From Haliclystus octoradiatus (taxonomy: Eukaryota; Cnidaria; Staurozoa; Stauromedusae; Haliclystidae): a stretch of 64,000 bases of DNA. This document shows, in pieces, positions 62,201-64,000 of this stretch. A model generated the notes under the pieces. That model had not been told where the DNA came from. It worked only from the letters and a program-made list of their open reading frames with translations, and did no database searches. The first letter of the stretch is position 1. Every line of letters begins with the position of its first letter. The stretch lies in contig OU744448.1 in the NCBI GenBank assembly GCA_916610825.1, forward strand, positions 9,224,650-9,288,649. The letters run 5' to 3'. The position numbers and the translations under genes are program-made.

Positions 62201-63508
62201 ACGTCCCCTTCTGGGTTGAAGCAATGAATCAAAGATTAGATTCGCAAAATCATCAACCCCTACAGTTTTGTGTCACAATCAATCTTCAAGTGAGTATGAT
62301 TTTGAAGAAACATGCTGATTTTCAATTATAGAATTTCATCAAGTTTCATTCTGACGCTGTAATTTCTGTCCTTTTACATCACATGTGGACGCTGTTGGTT
62401 TTATGACTGTACATCCTTTTCTGACGTTATTTTGAAATCTCTTTAGCTTCTGATAATTTGGTTACAAGGTTAATAATCAGAAACCATTACAAGTAAACCA
62501 TTGGGCTATTCTTCTAAATTTTAACTTTTTTTATTTAATCATCTCATACCTGTTATTATCATCTCATCTAAGCGTCACTTGCCAACTGTTAATAGAAGTT
62601 ATATAACGCTCATCTATTTAAAAAATAGTTCACATTTCAGGAGAAAACTCGAAGGGGAAAATCTTTCATAACTTTTCAAAGCATTAAAATTTAATCCAAA
62701 ATCGAAATTGACGGATATGTTTTGGCCAGCTTTTTGAAAATATAGTTTCATAGGTTTTTGTCTTGGTTTGTTTTTACCGCTTTGGTGAATGTGAAAGCTT
62801 TTATTCAAATAATCCAGTGTCACATCACCTTCACTATTATCATAAGTTTGAGCCAACTTTGATCAACATTATAGCTTTTTTCCATATTATCTAAATACGA
62901 GTTTTTACAATCATTCCAAATAGACGTCACAAATGAATTTGCCTTCCAAGAACCAAACTAACTTTGGTTTTCAAAATTGCTAAATTTTACTTGATGTTTT
63001 GAAGCTTATTGATGACATTTGAAAAGTTTGTTAAATGGATTTTAAATAAAACAAATTTGAAAATCCAAATGAGCTCATTTTGAAAATGACAATGAAATTT
63101 ATCGTTGACTTCCTTCTGATTTGTGCTGGATTTCCGGGAACCGTGTTCTCAAGATCATGCACGTTGTGACAATTTTATAGCGTTACAGTAGGTGAATTGC
63201 TTTTCTAGCCATGTACATATGACTCTGAAGAAGAACTTCATCAAAATTTACATCAAATATTATACACAATAGTTAACCTATTGATTTATTCATAACTTGA
63301 TTTCTTATAGGGAATTGTAATCACTGCTACAACACCATCTTCAACTGCTCTTCGTTTGCAAACTGGTTTGGTAACCTTGGAGTTAACAAATAAAAAGCCT
63401 GAAATTTTAACTGAAGAATCGCAATGCTACATGATCCCATCACGTGACTTACGTTTGTTTGGAAAAGCTAAAATTGATCTCATGATATCCTTGGGTCATT
63501 TTATCAAG
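18878..63508 (+). CDS. BLTP1: Bridge-like lipid transfer protein 1 (KIAA1109/Tweek), 3'-partial, 37 exons in window
   Basis: BLTP1 is a giant ER-anchored RBG (repeating beta-groove) protein of the VPS13/Csf1 superfamily. It is thought to carry glycerolipid, notably phosphatidylethanolamine, along a hydrophobic groove at membrane contacts; loss affects synaptic vesicle recycling in flies and causes Alkuraya-Kucinskas syndrome in humans. The 37 exons total 8,574 coding nt (2,858 codons) with no frame break. ATG 18878 is the first ATG after acceptor ctttag, has A at -3 and G at +4, and is the only nearby ATG. Residues ~31-54 form one membrane helix (PGLVFVIVASSCASLWLFYI). Conserved landmarks are WGIDVTFTKN with YGPWADSQRESLQKFF, AANQHNWIDC-like FANQHNWIDC, ETRMQLILSP, KRLWFLWKPD, CGCVGGCGFFG, LARQWKCVI and FHIPQHPG. 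Human BLTP1 has 5,005 residues, so roughly 57% is present and the rest lies right of the window. Confidence 0.95.
19340..19443. mobile_element. GTTCATGAAC-family element
   Basis: Left end cccctgcgaaaaaatg, interior gagttcatgaactgtacatg, right end gaattgtttttgcatgg. Sits in BLTP1 intron 1. Confidence 0.65.
19729..19807 (+). CDS. BLTP1: BLTP1 exon 2
   Basis: Acceptor atatttag. Reads SFSVSLLSGKFMFRDIKYIT then KDYSL, matching human GSFSFSVLSGKVMVREIYYIT, the first strand of the chorein-like groove cap. Donor gtaaag. Confidence 0.93.
19827..19887. repeat. Inverted repeat with ACCGATTAATCGGT-like units
   Basis: gaccgattaccgatta is opposed by taatcggtaatt and aattaatcggttc in BLTP1 intron 2. Possibly a decayed MITE end. 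Confidence 0.45.
20567..20649 (+). CDS. BLTP1: BLTP1 exon 3
   Basis: Acceptor caatag. Reads IVDGYGIFKWWLQFNPDEIQ then TKAEKPK, matching human DGFIIFRWWKMYNPKQ. Donor gtatgt. Confidence 0.92.
20848..22456. mobile_element. Large foldback element with an extra tandem end, BLTP1 intron 3
   Basis: Arms 21016-21340 and 22134-22456 are inverted copies (~325 bp). Shared marks are gggaataaacccccagacta, tttacatatgtagtagaacc, tgacccaaatgtcgctgagg, gattggatctagctttatga and the inverse of each. An additional direct copy of the outer half of the left arm precedes it (20848-21003). The ~790-bp centre lacks a recognisable transposase. Two overlapping open frames in the arms share a ~41-residue peptide only because the arms are copies. 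Confidence 0.8.
23085..23151 (+). CDS. BLTP1: BLTP1 exon 4
   Basis: Acceptor atttcag. Reads FLVADNRVILQINGFELHFY then N, matching human RLYITVNDFEFHVYNRS. Donor gtagga. Confidence 0.9.
23152..23674 (+). other. BLTP1 intron 4, no recognised content
   Basis: 523 bp AT-rich; nothing recognised. Confidence 0.45.
23675..23727 (+). CDS. BLTP1: BLTP1 exon 5
   Basis: Acceptor taccag. Reads SSIYEQIQESLKVERYG, aligning with human RSDLYGRLQELFGLE. Donor gtaaga. Confidence 0.87.
24218..24672. mobile_element. 455-bp TIR element with perfect 10-bp target duplication
   Basis: Flanked by agacatagct at 24208-24217 and again at 24673-24682. Left TIR agcctgcttcacagacctcg then attcattca; right TIR is its imperfect inverse ending acgcagact. 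Inside near 24540-24612 is a SINE-like tail ending in (atg)n. A 9-11 bp duplication suggests a Mutator-like origin, but that is inference. Confidence 0.8.
24725..24779 (+). CDS. BLTP1: BLTP1 exon 6 (variable linker)
   Basis: Acceptor ttgtag. Reads AGKSAASLNVSPVVEEE, a low-conservation linker. It is supported by phase (1 in, 2 out), the acceptor and donor gtgagg rather than by similarity. Confidence 0.78.
24880..25400. mobile_element. Foldback element, BLTP1 intron 6
   Basis: Left arm (~24930-25070) has ttttggagattttcatgtcc and aggaacaaggtgtttcacca. Right arm (~25215-25375) carries the inverted equivalents, e.g. aggatcaatatttttaccat read on the minus strand. A single-arm relative is at 7670-7930. 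The several small open frames here are not convincing genes. Confidence 0.65.
26081..26180. mobile_element. GTTCATGAAC-family element
   Basis: Runs from caggagctcatgaacag to ccgaactgtttttcacaggg g, with ttaattgcccaaatttcatg inside. Confidence 0.7.
26263..26338 (+). CDS. BLTP1: BLTP1 exon 7
   Basis: Acceptor aatttatag. Reads ESKSEFSDPYNIRSLIPSIG then VNINA, matching human SWRSLIPVIKVNVSTG. Donor gtgagt, phase 0. Confidence 0.88.
26805..27345. repeat. Foldback repeat, BLTP1 intron 7; relative at 34546-34800
   Basis: The left part ttgaagccgatccgattaga and gacagagatatcaatg is inverted at 27185-27220 (caatatctctgtcatttctt). The phrase atatacatcagaatcaatc is shared with 34713-34733. Family unknown. 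Confidence 0.55.
27475..27561 (+). CDS. BLTP1: BLTP1 exon 8
   Basis: Acceptor acttgcag. Reads GKVAIGNKTLETTLWMHFNH then ASATYATPA, matching human GRLAFGNHYQPQTLCINFDDAFLTY in layout. Donor gtaagg, phase 0; it joins in frame to the exon at 29883. Confidence 0.88.
27756..27863. mobile_element. GTTCATGAAC-family element
   Basis: Left end ccccttcaagaaacagttc, interior gagttcatgaacaattcatg, right end gaactgtttttcacatgg. Confidence 0.7.
28042..28178 (+). other. Candidate alternative (stop-containing) cassette exon in BLTP1 intron 8
   Basis: Lies between tcaattttcag and a strong donor gtaaga. Read in phase 0 from exon 8 it gives 43 open codons and then TAG at 28171. Its length (137 nt) is not a multiple of 3. 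The encoded piece has no counterpart in human BLTP1, and exons 8 and 9 already join in frame without it. It could be a regulatory poison exon, or chance splice sites in a transposon remnant. Confidence 0.3.
29883..29986 (+). CDS. BLTP1: BLTP1 exon 9
   Basis: Acceptor cttctag. Reads AACPLDEFCNLVQCRFEDFR then ILLSPSPGHPGLKV, matching human HLDQFMHIVKGKLENVRVMLVPSP. Donor gtaaga. Confidence 0.92.
30158..30237 (+). CDS. BLTP1: BLTP1 exon 10
   Basis: Acceptor tgtttag. Reads PPRFMGEGFVLLQSGEADVC then YYQDQP; human has PPRLMGEGFVVMQSNDVDIYYY at this point. Donor gtattt. Confidence 0.96.
30491..30599 (+). repeat. tRNA-derived SINE-like unit
   Basis: Contains an A-box-like ttggtgtagtcgtaaggctt, and 20 bases on a B-box-like gggtcttgcgctcaatccc, the spacing expected of a tRNA-derived pol III head. 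A GTTCATGAAC-family element follows immediately. Confidence 0.45.
30600..30722. repeat. GTTCATGAAC-family array
   Basis: At least six gttcatgaac-like units (gttcatgaactgttcataaa, tgttcatgggctgttcatga and so on). Terminal CCCCTG is not visible. Confidence 0.65.
30960..31077 (+). CDS. BLTP1: BLTP1 exon 11
   Basis: Acceptor gttttag. Reads FVPEVSEEGVVDADPTWGID then VTFTKNTTMTYGPWADSQ, matching human PCWGLDIVCGKGTDFNYGPWADRQR. Donor gtttgt. Confidence 0.95.
31170..31326 (+). CDS. BLTP1: BLTP1 exon 12
   Basis: Acceptor actctag. Reads ESLQKFFLPHKYQEEPITKA then LAVGQRRLHNGLDLKIDFKA and IDILFSKDE, matching human LRMNIIADATIDLLFTKNRE. Donor gtatgt, phase 0. Confidence 0.95.
31334..31575. mobile_element. 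GTTCATGAAC-family element, long diverged copy
   Basis: Left end ctgccataaacaattttg, many degenerate units (gttcatgagca, cagttcatgaagagttcatg), right end aactgtttttaca. In BLTP1 intron 12. Confidence 0.6.
32515..32685 (+). CDS. BLTP1: BLTP1 exon 13
   Basis: Acceptor tgattag. Reads ETSALHISTGAASSLNYYVP then WTINEYGYMSSVFVQLQQVE, matching human NVGAGSYLEINIPMTVEENGY. Donor gtaagt. Confidence 0.93.
33020..33250. repeat. Diverged relative of the 11522-11750 MITE
   Basis: Contains cccaggctcgtgaaacttga (inverse of the gcctgggtt..cgag core) and gctcccattggacaaatgca. Termini are decayed. In BLTP1 intron 13. Confidence 0.4.
33411..33528 (+). CDS. BLTP1: BLTP1 exon 14
   Basis: Acceptor tcttttag. Reads IAINMTIPRMWNHFQHWTCE then LSFRQTSFYLIYQLKEFFK, matching human YPRIWNMPQTWQCELEVYKA. 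Donor gtaata. Confidence 0.94.
33831..34036 (+). repeat. Minisatellite, ~55-bp period, about 3.7 units
   Basis: Units start gcatatcatc at 33831, cacatatcat at 33885, gcatatcatc at 33940 and gcatatcatt at 33995, each followed by ctctgacc, gcgtcaagc and atctcatgcattcatt variants. The local frames 33816-34190 and 33874-34164 are open because of the repeat, not because of a gene. Confidence 0.85.
34546..34800. repeat. Copy of the 26805-27345 repeat
   Basis: Shares attggtagaagtttgaagc and gatccgataagaaacgat at the left, and atatacatcagaatcagtc near 34713. Just upstream of BLTP1 exon 15. Confidence 0.55.
34921..35073 (+). CDS. BLTP1: BLTP1 exon 15
   Basis: Acceptor tcctatag. Reads VFNDWASTDPYDVAHFIPYE then WTFNFIFTDFEVICFANQHN and WIDCTNEEEN. 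The ANQHNWIDC string is identical to human. Donor gttgag. Confidence 0.95.
35227..35259. repeat. (AT)n microsatellite
   Basis: About 16 AT dinucleotides in BLTP1 intron 15. Neighbouring open frames (35121-35306, 35257-35484) contain it and are not supported as genes. Confidence 0.9.
36252..36375. mobile_element. Small foldback element
   Basis: Arms gataaataaataaaattagt and the inverse tttattcatttatttattaa surround a GC-richer core with gatcgccgtaaggcg and ctcgcagtagcgag hairpins. Probably a MITE in BLTP1 intron 15. Confidence 0.6.
36544..37088 (+). CDS. BLTP1: BLTP1 exon 16 (545 nt)
   Basis: Acceptor atattag. Begins QVAFCGETLEISFALPFTRF, matching human AACGETLNIDFSLPFTDFVP. Later GWIDVWSVPFLGINLSYQYH matches GWVECWTVPSVMLTIDYTWH. 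Ends LHLYGSFLRQFIIGLK. Donor gttagt. Confidence 0.95.
37611..38395. mobile_element. hAT-type non-autonomous element (785 bp)
   Basis: Left end cagtgttgtaaatactcgtt with repeated gttact/agtaac blocks; right end taattctcacatcactg. Flanks ctctcaca (37603-37610) and ctctcaaa (38396-38403) form an 8-bp target duplication with one mismatch. CAGTG..CACTG ends, gtaac-rich subterminal repeats and 8-bp TSD are hAT hallmarks. Two short open frames inside (38091-38312 minus, 38122-38319 plus) are not recognisable transposase. Confidence 0.85.
38760..38939 (+). CDS. BLTP1: BLTP1 exon 17
   Basis: Acceptor ttttatag. Starts ENYFG as in human, then a variable linker and FRPFEANITVVLLDIKAELS, matching LRPWDITVLVNLYKVHGRLP. 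Donor gttcgg is weak, but the next exon continues the match in phase 0. Confidence 0.9.
39031..39080. repeat. Hairpin in BLTP1 intron 17
   Basis: aatcttacttcct is inverted as aggaagtaagatt about 25 bp later. The rest of introns 17 and 18 (38940-39479, 39618-40455) shows nothing I recognise. Confidence 0.6.
39480..39617 (+). CDS. BLTP1: BLTP1 exon 18
   Basis: Acceptor atgtacag. Reads HCLKGQPMSPILHVNRLTFE then MNKTFSETRMQLILSPATVV, matching human LCFEMKKGFRETMLQLILSP. Donor gtaagg. Confidence 0.95.
40456..40632 (+). CDS. BLTP1: BLTP1 exon 19
   Basis: Acceptor cattttag. Reads RNHEQQHLNHGHISLSGLQL-like RNHEQQHLNHGHISLSGLQF and DTLEYAWLTEIQCGEVTGKA, matching human EGHINLSGLQLRAHAMFS and DSLEYAWLIDVQAGSLTAK. 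Donor gtatat. Confidence 0.95.
40836..40905. repeat. GTTCATGAAC-family partial element
   Basis: Ends acgttcatgaactcatgaac then tgtttttcataaaag. Right half only. Confidence 0.55.
40997..41198. mobile_element. GTTCATGAAC-family element, longest array
   Basis: More than a dozen units of ttcatgaac/gttcatgaa in about 200 bp, including gaacggttcatgaactgttc, closing with attacagggg. In BLTP1 intron 19. Confidence 0.75.
41585..42735. mobile_element. Foldback element of short GCGAC/GTCGC motifs
   Basis: The left third is packed with direct short motifs such as gcgacaacttattc, agcgaccgaataatt, agcgacaaaacaataagcga and gccgcaactataatt. The right third carries complements such as aattgtcgctgaataattt, aatttgtcgcggaaa and ttttgtcgcggcg. 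The central ~600 bp has a 93-codon open frame (42191-42472) without recognisable similarity. No simple TIR; the ends are arrays of variable ~15-25 bp units. Confidence 0.65.
42922..43209 (+). CDS. BLTP1: BLTP1 exon 20
   Basis: Acceptor tattgtag. Reads LQSIACWLETFALHTLDEEN, a Ser/Asn-rich linker, then LTEDDLKYRMTRVSVEKIQL. Human has QLACLLEWGQTFVFHV and TSDDLKYTMIRLAVDGADIY. Donor gtatgt. Confidence 0.94.
43333..43439. repeat. Imperfect inverted repeat, BLTP1 intron 20
   Basis: acatgagaatttcag is opposed by ctgaaatggtaattctcatg. A similar aattctcatgtctgg occurs at 53562-53576. The rest of the 1.55-kb intron holds one GTTCATGAAC-family copy and nothing else I recognise. Confidence 0.4.
44142..44207. 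mobile_element. Compact GTTCATGAAC-family element (66 bp)
   Basis: Starts cccctgtgaaaaacagttct and ends gttcatgaactgtttttcga. The left terminus is the best preserved in the window. Confidence 0.7.
44764..45427 (+). CDS. BLTP1: BLTP1 exon 21 (664 nt), Cys-motif exon
   Basis: Acceptor atttcag. Contains INEIAIKQYIQVVNS, HDRLTKRLWFLWKPDLL and the conserved CGCVGGCGFFG motif (human CGCLGGCRFFG), then a Ser-rich tail. Donor gtgtga at 45428. The frame stays open to 45516, but the next exon joins only from 45427 (phase 1). Confidence 0.93.
45822..46038 (+). CDS. BLTP1: BLTP1 exon 22 (Ser/Arg-rich linker)
   Basis: Acceptor cttccag. Encodes a disordered, basic and Ser-rich loop ending SEMTFYSCESDLSSDEE, reminiscent of the human AYFSAAEEFEPISSDE region. 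Donor gtaaat, phase 2. Confidence 0.85.
46039..46969 (+). other. BLTP1 intron 22, no recognised repeat
   Basis: 931 bp. Its last 218 bp stay open in the frame of exon 23, which could allow an upstream alternative acceptor, but no sequence similarity supports it. Confidence 0.4.
46970..47246 (+). CDS. BLTP1: BLTP1 exon 23
   Basis: Acceptor gaaattag. Reads FMEEVDTAPKKKTISNMSLR then SSFVSAMTSAHGSM and PLIPSQLMDQYSEHLPKYAC, comparable with human QASFVSALGGED and QPVMNCYQTYLTQF. The same frame is open upstream to 46752, but this acceptor gives the correct phase from exon 22. Donor gttaga. Confidence 0.82.
47284..47389. mobile_element. Mariner-like MITE fragment
   Basis: Contains ctatagtgaccactgaagac and ends tacaggtttcactg before TA, the inverse of a CAGTGAAACCTG terminus. 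Confidence 0.45.
47419..47614. mobile_element. GTTCATGAAC-family element (196 bp)
   Basis: Left end cccctgagagaaacaattca, right end actgttttttgcagggg. Interior has two arrays of gttcatgaacag and aaatggcctcaagtttcatg. One of the most complete copies. Confidence 0.8.
47705..47871 (+). CDS. BLTP1: BLTP1 exon 24
   Basis: Acceptor cctctcag. Reads SISGPPHPPSAPTLPSFQTV then AGGRLPFVVVNKTETEEND, a proline-rich variable linker. Supported by phase, donor gtaaga and position between matched exons. Confidence 0.83.
48526..48650. mobile_element. MITE with accaaccaagcacct arm
   Basis: gagcttggttggtgg is opposed by cccaccaaccaagcacct. The left flank ccactgacttagcagtgtga recurs inverted at 59910-59945. Relatives are at 56080-56162 and 59828-59945. 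Confidence 0.6.
48958..49059 (+). CDS. BLTP1: BLTP1 exon 25
   Basis: Acceptor cacttag. Reads ATLSSGNNTIRISMKLHQHI then NLTVTPLFAKAIE, matching human VEVKGTVDVVLTPLVAEALDRY. Donor gtaagt. Confidence 0.9.
49258..49460. repeat. Degenerate GTTCATGAAC-family element
   Basis: Contains gaacagttgattaacaat, cgaacagttattgaacagtt and aaacatttcatgaacagttt in BLTP1 intron 25. Confidence 0.45.
49581..50928 (+). CDS. BLTP1: BLTP1 exon 26 (1,348 nt, largest exon)
   Basis: Acceptor ctatctatag. Encodes 449 residues. These include YTKSLLNQRTLQHPAYIIDS (human EAMVHCASTRHPAAIVDD), HFPTVATVFNASIPQVNFVM (human NVSIPKVNLCLL), a Ser-rich loop and NLSFADIWLDIATPSQLCPQ (human LTIKEIWFSFAAPTN). It ends ALPEPGRLLKK before donor gtatgt. 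The frame happens to stay open in the intron to 51141. Confidence 0.93.
50929..51835 (+). other. BLTP1 intron 26, no recognised content
   Basis: 907 bp. The frame of exon 26 remains open by chance to 51141. I see no repeat family or exon. Confidence 0.5.
51836..52001 (+). CDS. BLTP1: BLTP1 exon 27
   Basis: Acceptor attacag. Reads HNITSKATPASCFLQEEYSG then QLIFVLRRHFTSTRLAKLFI, comparable with human ARFLQENPSCLLCNILHHYL in position. Donor gtctgt. Confidence 0.87.
52067..52306. mobile_element. Foldback MITE filling most of BLTP1 intron 27
   Basis: Left arm tttagtatgaaaggtagcga, gacattgctgttgttattat and caaggttaaa; right arm is the inverse (tttaaccttgataatgacaa, cagcaatgtcgaaacgtcgg, ttgtcgttatctttcaca). 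Each arm is about 85-100 bp. It makes up ~240 of the 355 intron bases. Related half-elements lie at 13125-13646. Confidence 0.8.
52357..52887 (+). CDS. BLTP1: BLTP1 exon 28
   Basis: Acceptor atttcag. Opens IDALARQWKCVIIGAETNET, matching human LVALARQWMKFIVVTPAF. The rest is a long acidic and Ser/Gln-rich loop (residues ~1990-2145 of this model). Donor gtatgt. Confidence 0.92.
53579..53722. mobile_element. Mariner-like MITE
   Basis: Starts cagtggaacctgctcaagtg and has aataagtgcaaatttggata near the right end. Same family as 18651-18782. Near the 3' end of BLTP1 intron 28. Confidence 0.55.
53796..54524 (+). CDS. BLTP1: BLTP1 exon 29 (729 nt)
   Basis: The acceptor is gtattgataag after a T-run, chosen because phase 1 from exon 28 then completes a Glu codon. 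Contains GMQLAEASNVFAAIFKSVNL (human VQLADAQVVFKPLLSHTG), FDLVNLNACI, ISIDCVSQKFNIASIRLLTQ (human ISCQSISQHVDMALVRLIHQ) and SWKTMYNVLNLYR (human CWQNMYKLLNFYS). Donor gtaaat. Confidence 0.92.
54564..54635 (+). repeat. Tandem duplication, two ~36-bp units
   Basis: ttgtacagtgtagccttcat..attttgctgtg is followed directly by ttgtacagtatagtattgat..attttgctatg. Confidence 0.75.
54785..55010. repeat. Diverged relative of the 11522-11750 MITE
   Basis: Contains aaaagttgggacacacagtt, then ttatttttgcgctgtgtagt and aaatggcttccatataatca, in the same order as the LARS1 intron 16 element. Confidence 0.5.
55403..55521. mobile_element. GTTCATGAAC-family element
   Basis: Contains gttaagttgtcccaaattct, gagttcatgaactcttcatc and ends ggactgtaatttcagggg. 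Confidence 0.6.
55694..55987 (+). CDS. BLTP1: BLTP1 exon 30
   Basis: Acceptor cttcttcag. Reads KSKRRTGEHEVRITIVDEVD, later KANLHGTVGGLSLAGELKDL (human GMVNRTHLEADIGGLTMESEL). Ends HTDVTEPN before donor gtatgt. Its last 18 nt are duplicated downstream as a candidate micro-exon. Confidence 0.92.
56080..56162. mobile_element. MITE of the accaaccaagcacct family
   Basis: Left ggtgcttgcttggtggca, right ccctaccaaaccaagcacct. Lies between the original exon 30 end and its duplicated copy. Confidence 0.55.
56215..56356 (+). repeat. Duplicated copy of BLTP1 exon 30 end plus intron, with 3x 22-bp repeat
   Basis: cagatgtaatagaaccaaac then ggtatgttcat copies cagatgtaacagagccaaat then ggtatgttcat at 55966-55998, and both continue to tgtgtactt and gtgattcnttaatct. 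The copy is interrupted by three 22-bp units (tagtactgtgtacttgcaca and variants) at 56264-56329. Confidence 0.85.
56235..56252 (+). CDS. BLTP1: Candidate duplicated 18-nt micro-exon of BLTP1
   Basis: Preceded by a pyrimidine-rich tract and gcag, followed by donor gtatgt. Phase 1 in and phase 1 out, so inclusion adds exactly DVIEPN after TDVTEPN without shifting the frame. The block is a diverged copy of the exon 30 3' end and its following intron. Whether it is spliced in cannot be told from sequence. Confidence 0.45.
56594..56675 (+). CDS. BLTP1: BLTP1 exon 31
   Basis: Acceptor cttgtag. Reads ALSVLSISSHLHGCDINLSE then TSRTPA, matching human ATAHIGGVNIVLLEG. Donor gtaaga. Confidence 0.9.
56676..57652 (+). 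other. BLTP1 intron 31, no recognised content
   Basis: 977 bp; nothing I recognise beyond AT-rich sequence. Confidence 0.45.
57653..57865 (+). CDS. BLTP1: BLTP1 exon 32
   Basis: Acceptor tatgttag. Reads PIIECMISTSHVLYSEKSSN then LTVNVGPIKFHIPQHPGIMR, matching human SIAKSQALYSAQ and FKVGAISINIPQHPATLHSM. Donor gtaaga. Confidence 0.95.
58188..58256. mobile_element. Compact GTTCATGAAC-family element with both ends intact (69 bp)
   Basis: Starts cccctgtgaaaaaatccatg and ends gaacttttttccacagggg; the first ~13 bases are inverted at the end (one mismatch). Interior is three gttcatg(a/c)ac units. Best copy for defining the family's boundaries. Confidence 0.85.
58540..58605 (+). repeat. SINE-like tail
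   Basis: tgatactgtttatgcatact, tatcagtgtttttgaataaa and (gat)n match the tail of the unit at 9240-9320. Confidence 0.5.
58862..59030 (+). CDS. BLTP1: BLTP1 exon 33
   Basis: Acceptor attctcag. Ends FRVYSRGVFVSAALLPSLHA then EYR, matching human MLDGIAIGAALLPSLKAEYK. Donor gtaaga, phase 0. Confidence 0.95.
59828..59945. mobile_element. MITE of the accaaccaagcacct family, inverted orientation
   Basis: Left ctaggtgcttggtttgtgtg; right cacctaccagctccagtcac and ttccaagtcagttgaatgcc match the inverse of 48535-48585. Confidence 0.6.
60446..60631. mobile_element. Tigger/mariner-like MITE, 186 bp
   Basis: Left cagttgaatctggcaataat, right attattgctggattctactg followed by TA: 22-bp imperfect TIRs. Inside is gttagcggtaaat and taaccgttaaggcc. 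In BLTP1 intron 33. Confidence 0.75.
60793..60885 (+). CDS. BLTP1: BLTP1 exon 34
   Basis: Acceptor atttcag. Reads IKKLTSNGVYEKSKSSFHIE then LPTHGISFEAK, matching human AQTRFTFELPNHRLRFTSK. Donor gttatc is weak. Confidence 0.92.
61202..61435 (+). CDS. BLTP1: BLTP1 exon 35
   Basis: Acceptor tctttcag. Reads NQSLQMLMAPITSIELPSIN and VDIGKLEQTVTTDLMNNMIY then LQKGFVK, matching human VGSFEHNLTTDLLNHLVFVQKVFMK. Donor gtaatt, phase 0. Confidence 0.96.
61436..63310 (+). other. BLTP1 introns 35 and 36, no recognised content
   Basis: Apart from the coding exon at 62164-62289 I see no repeat family, RNA gene or extra exon here. A minus-strand open frame at 62614-62856 is unassigned. Confidence 0.4.
62164..62289 (+). 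CDS. BLTP1: BLTP1 exon 36
   Basis: Acceptor tcttcag. Reads EVNEVIEKSEKEDVPFWVEA, then a linker and LQFCVTINLQ, matching human EVNEVIQKVSGGEQPIPLW and LLYSLNLQFKG. Donor gtgagt. Confidence 0.96.
63311..63508 (+). CDS. BLTP1: BLTP1 exon 37 (last in window)
   Basis: Acceptor cttatag. Reads GIVITATTPSSTALRLQTGL then VTLELTNKKPEILTEE and LRLFGKAKIDLMISLGHFIK, matching human GIQVTATTPSMRAVRFETGLIELELSN in pattern. Donor gtagct. The gene continues off the window. Confidence 0.95.
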
Positions 63509-64000
63509 GTAGCTAGATTTTGATGTGTTGCTCTCCAATTTTGAAAGTGTGCGAGCAAGAGAATGAGTTTGTGTGAATCTTAGGCTTGTGTTTGTCCTGT
63601 TTACGCCACCATTGACATTTTACTGGATCTATGCATTATGAGTTTGATTTTACTTATATGCCATTTATTGATTACTCCGAAAGTAACTAGTTTACTTCAG
63701 CAATAAATTTTCCTGACTTTTTATGTGTAGCCGTAAATCAAATGATATGTGGTTCAAGTCCCCCAAATCTTGCTGAACATTGACTTTATTTAAATATCAA
63801 TGAGTCGCAACTTTATTGAGGGATATGGAATAGTACAGAGAGAATTAAACAGTAAATAGTTGCAGGGTAATAAATCCACAGTTTTTAATTTGATCTGCAG
63901 TATAGCACTTTAACTTATTAATGAAATTTAACTATTACTGATTTTAGCAAAAAAATCACTCAATCAGAATTTGATAGAAAAGTAACAGACAGCTTTGGTA
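63509..64000 (+). other. BLTP1 intron 37, truncated by the window end
   Basis: An AG acceptor-like attttag near 63950 is followed by stops in the phase required after exon 37, so no exon is called. Confidence 0.5.

Noticed and set aside
63950..64000. Possible BLTP1 exon 38 after gattttag
   Set aside because: In the phase required after exon 37 it meets a stop within nine codons and does not resemble the next BLTP1 segment.

Overview
The window is animal nuclear DNA: AT-rich, intron-dense, with canonical GT..AG splice sites throughout. It carries two large protein genes, both on the + strand and both cut by the window edges. The AT-rich introns of a few hundred bases to 2.4 kb, the many small non-autonomous DNA transposons, and the recurrent string taggcctat suggest an invertebrate, perhaps a deuterostome such as a tunicate or ambulacrarian. 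The species call is a low-confidence guess.

Gene 1 (347-14756) is cytosolic leucyl-tRNA synthetase (LARS1). The 5' exons with the HIGH region lie upstream of the window. 21 exons are visible; they join without a frame break into 872 codons plus a stop. They cover the connection to the CP1 editing domain, the editing domain, the KMSKS loop, the anticodon-binding domain and the eukaryotic C-terminal region. The protein stops where human LARS1 would continue for roughly 110 more residues (the UNE-L appendix).

Intergenic region (14757-18877): a poly(A) signal for LARS1, a 1,050-bp terminal-inverted-repeat transposon (17337-18386), a small mariner-like MITE, and possible 5' UTR exon donors for the second gene.

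Gene 2 (18878-63508 and beyond) is the bridge-like lipid transfer protein BLTP1 (KIAA1109/Tweek, yeast Csf1 family). 37 coding exons join in frame into 2,858 codons, from the N-terminal membrane anchor through more than half of the groove-forming RBG repeats. The gene continues past the right edge. One 18-nt phase-1/phase-1 candidate micro-exon (56235-56252) is a duplicated copy of the 3' end of the exon before it.

The introns are mostly filled by short repeats. The most abundant is an unrecognised family with ends like CCCCTGTGAAAAACAGTT and an interior made of the palindrome GTTCATGAAC (about 18 loci). Others are a hAT-type element with a 7/8 target duplication, a 455-bp TIR element with a perfect 10-bp target duplication, several long foldback elements, mariner/Tigger-like MITEs, tRNA-derived SINE-like units, a 55-bp minisatellite and a foldback element built of short GCGAC motifs. 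I see no CRISPR array, bacterial operon, rRNA or intact tRNA gene. The two genes have no evident functional link (translation versus ER lipid transport); they are simply head-to-tail neighbours.
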